A stretch of DNA of 64,000 nucleotides from Thuidium tamariscinum (taxonomy: Eukaryota > Streptophyta > Bryopsida > Hypnales > Thuidiaceae), in contig OX344756.2 of assembly GCA_947034885.2 (NCBI GenBank), positions 14,256,098-14,320,097 of the forward strand, written 5' to 3'. Position numbers and translations under genes: made by a program. Every line of letters begins with the position of its first letter. The first letter of the stretch is position 1. The notes below the pieces were generated by a model, which was not told the origin of the DNA, made no database searches, and saw only the letters and a list, made by a program, of their open reading frames with translations. Of this stretch, positions 59,480 to 64,000 are shown piece by piece.

Positions 59480-59920
59480 TAGAGGTACCTATAGTCAATC
59501 ACTTAAATGATTTTCAAGGCACGTCATGAGCAATATGAAGCAAGTGAAATTTTCGCCAAGTAGGAAATAGGAAATATGGAGATTGTAAATTTATAGAATT
59601 TTATCTTCAAAATTGAAATAATTGTGATTTTTGGAAGCCAAAAAGTTGTCTCAAGTAATAGCCAATGTCTAGACTTTTCTAATTCCAATCATAGACTAAG
59701 TACTTTTTGGCTCACTACTTATTACTTTCTTGTTCAATACTTTGGGACATGTGTCATCATCTTATTGAGTCCAACCTTGAAATGGAGGAAAAAACACATT
59801 TCAAGCTTTGAGTGGAAATATGTCTTAGCCTTGCTTGGAAATAGCTGCACTCTATAGGCTGCATATGGGTTTGTGGTCGAGAATGCGTACCTCTACCTTA
59901 TATAGGTCAACTTCCTTTTC
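59480..59920 (-). repeat. 450-bp P4 dispersed repeat, inverted copy 3
   Basis: Reverse complement of 40405-40850. The frame on the plus strand (59624-59857, MIFGSQKVV to NSCTL) corresponds to the open minus frame of copy 2. Confidence 0.6.
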
Positions 59921-60071
59921 TACTACCAAATTGAATTCTTCTCACACATTAACCTTCAAATGCCAGGTGGGTCACTATATAGATATACGGGCTACAAACT
60001 ATGCTCCTTCATTGTAGACTACAGAAGGACACTATTCATGTGGATCTCCACTACAAAGCTGACTGCATTTA

Positions 60072-60480
60072 GAGTATCCCCACCACACAAAGCAAAAAAA
60101 GGCTCAACTAGGCAATGCAATTTGAGGTGGTTGGGAAGTGTGGGGGGAAGTTGCCCCACTCCTCAACTCAAGAAATCAAATGGGAGAGGGGGAGCAACAT
60201 GGCCTCTAAGATGAAAGGTGATGTGAGATGAGGTGGTCGGGCCCTATTTGATTTTGTCATTATGAGAAAGGCCCACCATGTGTCAATAGTACCTTGAAAG
60301 TCACACAAATGTACATACTGAGTACTCTCCAATTCCCCCCAATTCCTTATTTGTTCGGCAAAGTTAATTGTACCCAGGCATATATTGAGCTTTAGTTTAT
60401 GTGTAGTGAGAAAGTTCATGTAGTCGGGCCCAGCCTAATGTCTAGATTGCACCATTTGTTGAGTTGCGTTGGAGATGCTC
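60072..60480. mobile_element. PIF/Harbinger-like MITE, 409 bp
   Basis: Ends GAGTATCCCCACCACAC and GTTGCGTTGGAGATGCTC (inverse GAGCATCTCCAACGCAAC), with TTA at 60069-60071 and 60481-60483. Moderate GC, non-coding. Confidence 0.8.
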
Positions 60481-60671
60481 TTAGGCAACCTGGCCATCAA
60501 ATAGGTGAATAGTGCAAGCAATTGCCTCTGTGTTTGCTAATGAGATTCTCACACCTTTCAAAAAAGTATCCATGCCCTTTAGAGGGCTGTGATGAGCTGA
60601 CAACACAATACAAAATGATTCCTAGCACTAATATAAGACAATAGTGCATTCTATCCTTTGTAAAATTGTAA

Positions 60672-61122
60672 GAGCATTTCCAATGTTTACCATGTATAAA
60701 ACACAAGAATTTTTGAGAACCGGGTTTGTTGCAATAGCAAGGGCCAAGCCAAGCTTGTTTTCAACATCCCATATTTCTCCATTCTCCAATGTGACAATAG
60801 AATACGGACAACAAACTCTCCTTTTTTATTTTCCTGAGGAATCTTTGCTGAGTTTTCCAATGTACTTTTGGTAAGAGTGTACTTTCAAACCCAGGAATAA
60901 CGACCACATGTCATCATTGTTAGAGAATCTACTTTCCTAGAGTTCTATTTCATGCTTGACATATCACCCAAAAATGCGAAGCAAGGGCTCTCATATGAAG
61001 AGCTCTGGAAAATGTAGTTGGCAATAACGGCTACGTTAGGAAGTGATTTTTTTGTAAAGGGATGTGAAAAGGCCCATTGGAATCGATCTTGTATTGTTTC
61101 CAGAGACACATTGGAAGTGTTC
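60672..61122. mobile_element. PIF/Harbinger-like MITE, 451 bp
   Basis: Ends GAGCATTTCCAATGTTT and ACACATTGGAAGTGTTC, with TAA at 60669-60671 and 61123-61125. It lies 190 bp from the previous MITE. Non-coding. Confidence 0.75.
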
Positions 61123-61359
61123 TAAAAAAGGCAACATGGGTCCTAATATCATGTATAACAATTCGACAACCATTTTCTCACAAAGAAGAATGCCTAAAAA
61201 TAAGAATGAATTGAATGAAACTATTTTGTGACTTACATAATGCAACAAAAGTTGACAATCAATTATTCTTCCAAGGTAGATGAAAAACAACATTTTTCAT
61301 GTTCATAAACAAGCTCTTTTGTCATCTATGGGACTCTGAATGTCTGCATCAACATTTAA

Positions 61360-61918
61360 CCTTGGAGCATGCCGATGCCCAATTTTTGGACAATGAACAG
61401 ATTCAAAAAAAAAAATTTGTCTCGTTATTGCTTGGATGGAAGTCATCCTAATTTTTAGGAATTCTTTATGAAGTTTTTGTTCTATCCAAGGGTTGGATTT
61501 GGTATTACTAGAGTACATAATTTTCTAAAATTACAAATGTGGAAGTATGTCAATTAGTTGACTTGCATTGATTGTAGTTTAAAACCAAATTTGCAAAAGT
61601 GAAGTCATAGAATTAAAGAACAATTTTTCAAAAAAAATCACCATATGAAGAGAACCTCATTCCAAACCCACTTGCACAAGTTTTACTTGAAAAATGACAA
61701 TATTTTGTCTGTAATTGAATTTTGAAGGAATTTTGAAATTTTCCTTTCAAAATTTATACAAAAATATTGGTGAAAGAATTGGGGAATCTACCCATACGGA
61801 TGGAATCTAAAACTCAAAATTTACAACTTTTGTTTGTATTTCAATCGCAAAATATTCTTCCAAAGAGAACTTTAGAATGATTCTTCTCCAATCGTCAATT
61901 CTGGCAGACGCTCTAGGG
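61360..61918 (+). mobile_element. TTAA element, P2 family, 559 bp, uninterrupted
   Basis: Edges TTAA/CCTTGGAGCATGCC and ACGCTCTAGGG/TTAA (61356-61359 and 61919-61922). Contains TTACAAATGTGGAAG at 61531, the empty site for the insertion in the 25943 copy. Non-coding. Confidence 0.8.
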
Positions 61919-61924
61919 TTAAGG

Positions 61925-62640
61925 GTTAAAAAGAAATAAGCTATAAAGTAAGAGAAAAACTATGAGGGGAATTTGGACGGACAACAGGCAGGTCTGGCGT
62001 CGTTCGCGCCTTCCTGCAAGCTTCCTCACCTCCTTTCCTCAACGTATATATACGGTACGTTGACAATGTCCTGATTCCTGGAAGCGGTCGGTTGAAGCCT
62101 CCCCCCGGGAATCCGGCACGGGAACGCAAAGGAGAACATCGGTGATTGGTGGGTAAGTTACTAATTAAGTTCAAGACGCCGAGGGACTTCGTGGGACCGA
62201 TTTCCTGGAGCCGTGTATCTTTGAGGGACTTTGAGGGTTTTGAGCGTCGCAACCCTCAAAGTTTTGTGTGCCTGGGGTCAACTAAGTTATCATATGAATG
62301 ATTTGGGTCAGGTCGCCGCAGCGCTGCCTGGCCCTGTGCCTGGCCGCCTGGCGGGGTCGCAGGCAGCCTGCTGCGGAGATTCACTGGGGCACTGGGCGCG
62401 TCAGTACGTCCCCCGCCCGTTGACCTGCCCCGCCTGCCTGCGTCTGCCGTATCCAAACAGGAACTACAAAGTTATCATCCGCGCACTCACACTCCATTGG
62501 TCCCCGGAAAGTTGTGTGTCTGCTTGGACTGACTTCGGAGTTGGCAGGCCCAATCAGACGGTTTGTGGCGACGATGGAGCACTGGAGCAAGGCACGCAGG
62601 ACGCTAAATCCTCCATTCGAACTGGCCCCCCGGGTAATTT
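61925..62640. other. GC- and CpG-rich island, no gene assigned
   Basis: High GC with many CpGs. CAACGTATATATACGGTACG (about 62040) is TATA-like, GTAAGT (about 62152) is donor-like, and CTTTGAGGGTT/AACCCTCAAAG (62228-62260) is a hairpin. AAGTTATCAT occurs at 62285 and 62469. Frames up to 140 codons are open on both strands, which GC-rich DNA gives by chance. No copy elsewhere in the window. Confidence 0.35.
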
Positions 62641-62649
62641 CAGGGTTTA

Positions 62650-63300
62650 CTAGGGGTAAAAGTAAAAGAGCCCCCTATTTTGGGGCAGGGAGAACTGACC
62701 CCCTCGCTTGGCCACTTGGGTAAAACGCTGTAATTTTTTTATTTTTCACACAAATTTTTTTTTGCAAATTTTGAATTCATATTTGCAATCAGAGACCGCA
62801 AATTAGCTATGGGGTGATGAAAGTAGGGGTGATCACGGACCAAACTAGGGGGCTTTTTGTTTTGATTGCACCTCTGGTAAAACATGGTAAGGCCGAGCAA
62901 GGGGGCCAATCCACCCAGATCCTATTTTTGGCCTGTGTCTTGGAATGTTCTGAGTGGCCCCTAGATAATTTGGGGCCCCTGATCGCAAATATGAATTCAG
63001 AATTTGCAAAAAATTATTTCCAAAAAATAAAAAATTCCTGCCTTTTCCCCAGGGTAAATCTGTCGCTGCGGGGCCCAGTTTGAATGCAGGATTTAGTGTC
63101 CTGCGCACGGCACTGGTGGCGGGGACTAGGAGACTCTCTCGAGGGCCGGGGGGAACTGATGACCCCCTTGCTCGGCCCCTCGGAAAACCAATGGAATTTC
63201 TTATTTCCCACCGATGCATGATCAAGCTTGCAAATTTTGAATTCATATTCATTTGCAATCAGAGGCCCCAAATTTCCTGCAAGAAGAAGGGGGCACAAGG
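62650..63300. repeat. cluster of three P3 repeats
   Basis: Units at about 62650-62870, 62870-63060 and 63110-63300. Each has GGGGGC-type tips near TTGGCC or GGCC-rich text and a CAAATTTTGAATTCATAT or ATATGAATTCAGAATTTGC core, in alternating orientation. Higher GC than the copies at 29.4 and 49 kb, so these are probably younger. Confidence 0.6.
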
Positions 63301-63308
63301 TAAATGAA

Positions 63309-63867
63309 CCCTGAAAGCGCTTTGACGTTCACTTTCTGCATGATGTACAAAATAATAATCACATTTCTTTCTCTTTATAGCTTGGATGAAAGTCATCTTC
63401 TTTTTTAGAGATACTTCCTGAAGTTGTGGTCCTATCTAAGGGTTGGATTTGTTGTTATTATAACACCTACTTTTCTAAAACTAAATTTCAAATGTAGAAT
63501 TATGTCAAGTGGTTGACTCGTGTTGACTCAAATTCAAACTTAGAATTGCAAAAAATGAAGTCATAGAATCAAAAACCACAAAAATTCACAAAAAATCACC
63601 ATGTCAAGAGAACCTCATTTCAAGTCAGGCTGTCCAACAAAATTTACTCAAAAAATGACAATATTTTGCTTGCAATTGAATTTAGAAGGAATTTTGAAAT
63701 TTTCCTTTCAAAATTTATAAAAATAATATAGGTGAGTTTGATTTTATGGATAGAATCTAAAATTCAAATTCTACAACTTTTATTTGCATCTCTATTCCAA
63801 AATATTCTTCCAAATAGTACTTTATAATGATTTTTCTAAAATTGTCAATTTTGCAGATGCTTAGGGG
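63309..63867 (+). mobile_element. TTAA element, P2 family, 559 bp, inserted in a P3 repeat
   Basis: Edges TGAA/CCCTGAAAGCGC and GATGCTTAGGGG/ATAA. Same length and order as 61360-61918. Its flanks AAGGTAAATGAA and ATAATCAAGCATAAAATAG join up into the P3 text AAATTAATCAAGCATAAAAT seen intact at 49301, so the original target was TTAA. Confidence 0.75.
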
Positions 63868-63871
63868 ATAA

Positions 63872-64000
63872 TCAAGCATAAAATAGTGTTTTTTTCTTTA
63901 CTTGCACCTTTAGAATGACTTGGAGGGCCCGAGCAAAGGAACCACATAATCTCGACCCTATCAAGGACCAGTCCTATGAATGCACCAAAAGGTTCATGAG
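63872..64000. repeat. P3 repeat, right part after the P2 insertion
   Basis: TCAAGCATAAAATAG, TTACTTGCACC and GGAGGGCCCGAGC continue the P3 repeat interrupted at 63309. Nothing assigned in the last ~60 bases. Confidence 0.5.

Noticed and set aside
62231-62653. 140-codon plus frame and 103-codon minus frame
   Set aside because: GC-rich DNA lacks stops by chance; both strands are open, and there is no homolog in the window or recognised motif.

Overview
This window looks like nuclear DNA from a eukaryote with a large, repeat-rich genome, probably a land plant. It is AT-rich with a few GC- and CpG-rich islands. There are no bacterial-style operons and no long open frames. Several short terminal-inverted-repeat elements carry GAGCATCYCCAACG-like ends with 3-bp TAA or TTA target duplications, which is familiar from plant PIF/Harbinger MITEs. 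A decayed Tc1-like transposase is present; that type is not usual in flowering plants, so a non-flowering lineage is possible. The lineage is a guess.

Almost everything that can be supported is mobile or duplicated DNA. The main theme is a crowd of non-autonomous elements flanked by TTAA, whose ends resemble CCCCTAAATGCC (about 15 in 64 kb). Several are nested in one another, and some insertion sites can be read from an unoccupied relative elsewhere in the window. A second TTAA group has GGGTGATTGCAAG ends. Also present are four PIF/Harbinger-like MITEs, two elements with 9-10-bp target duplications and a third with a similar duplication inside an LTR-like insert, two or three TA-type MITEs, two poly(A) retroinsertions with 16-bp target duplications, a 2.8-kb TG...CA insert with a 5-bp duplication, and small dispersed families.

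Layout. 1-12.7 kb: two direct copies (A and B) of a roughly 3-kb block, each starting at a transposon edge, with the first copy of a GC-rich gene-like module between them. 12.7-24 kb: TTAA elements, a 1-kb PIF-like element with strong hairpins, module copy 2. 24-36 kb: a poly(A) insert, a TTAA element split by the LTR-like insert, more MITEs, a LINE-like insertion, the Tc1-like pseudogene, and a 5' fragment of the module. 36-47 kb: mostly AT-rich, with a 450-bp dispersed repeat, TTAA elements, a long inverted repeat and an (AT)n/(GT)n tract. 47-51.5 kb: module copies 5 and 3. 51.5-64 kb: tandem and triply nested TTAA elements, a third diverged copy (C) of the duplicated block, PIF-like MITEs and a cluster of a 220-bp repeat.

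The only protein-coding candidate with cross-copy support is a roughly 100-residue Ala/Pro/Gly/Val-rich reading frame on the minus strand of the module (6454-6747 and 50207-50509, with a frameshifted relative at 21074-21387). No intact transposase for any element was seen, so the elements would have to be moved from elsewhere in the genome. All boundaries were read by eye and may be off by a few bases.
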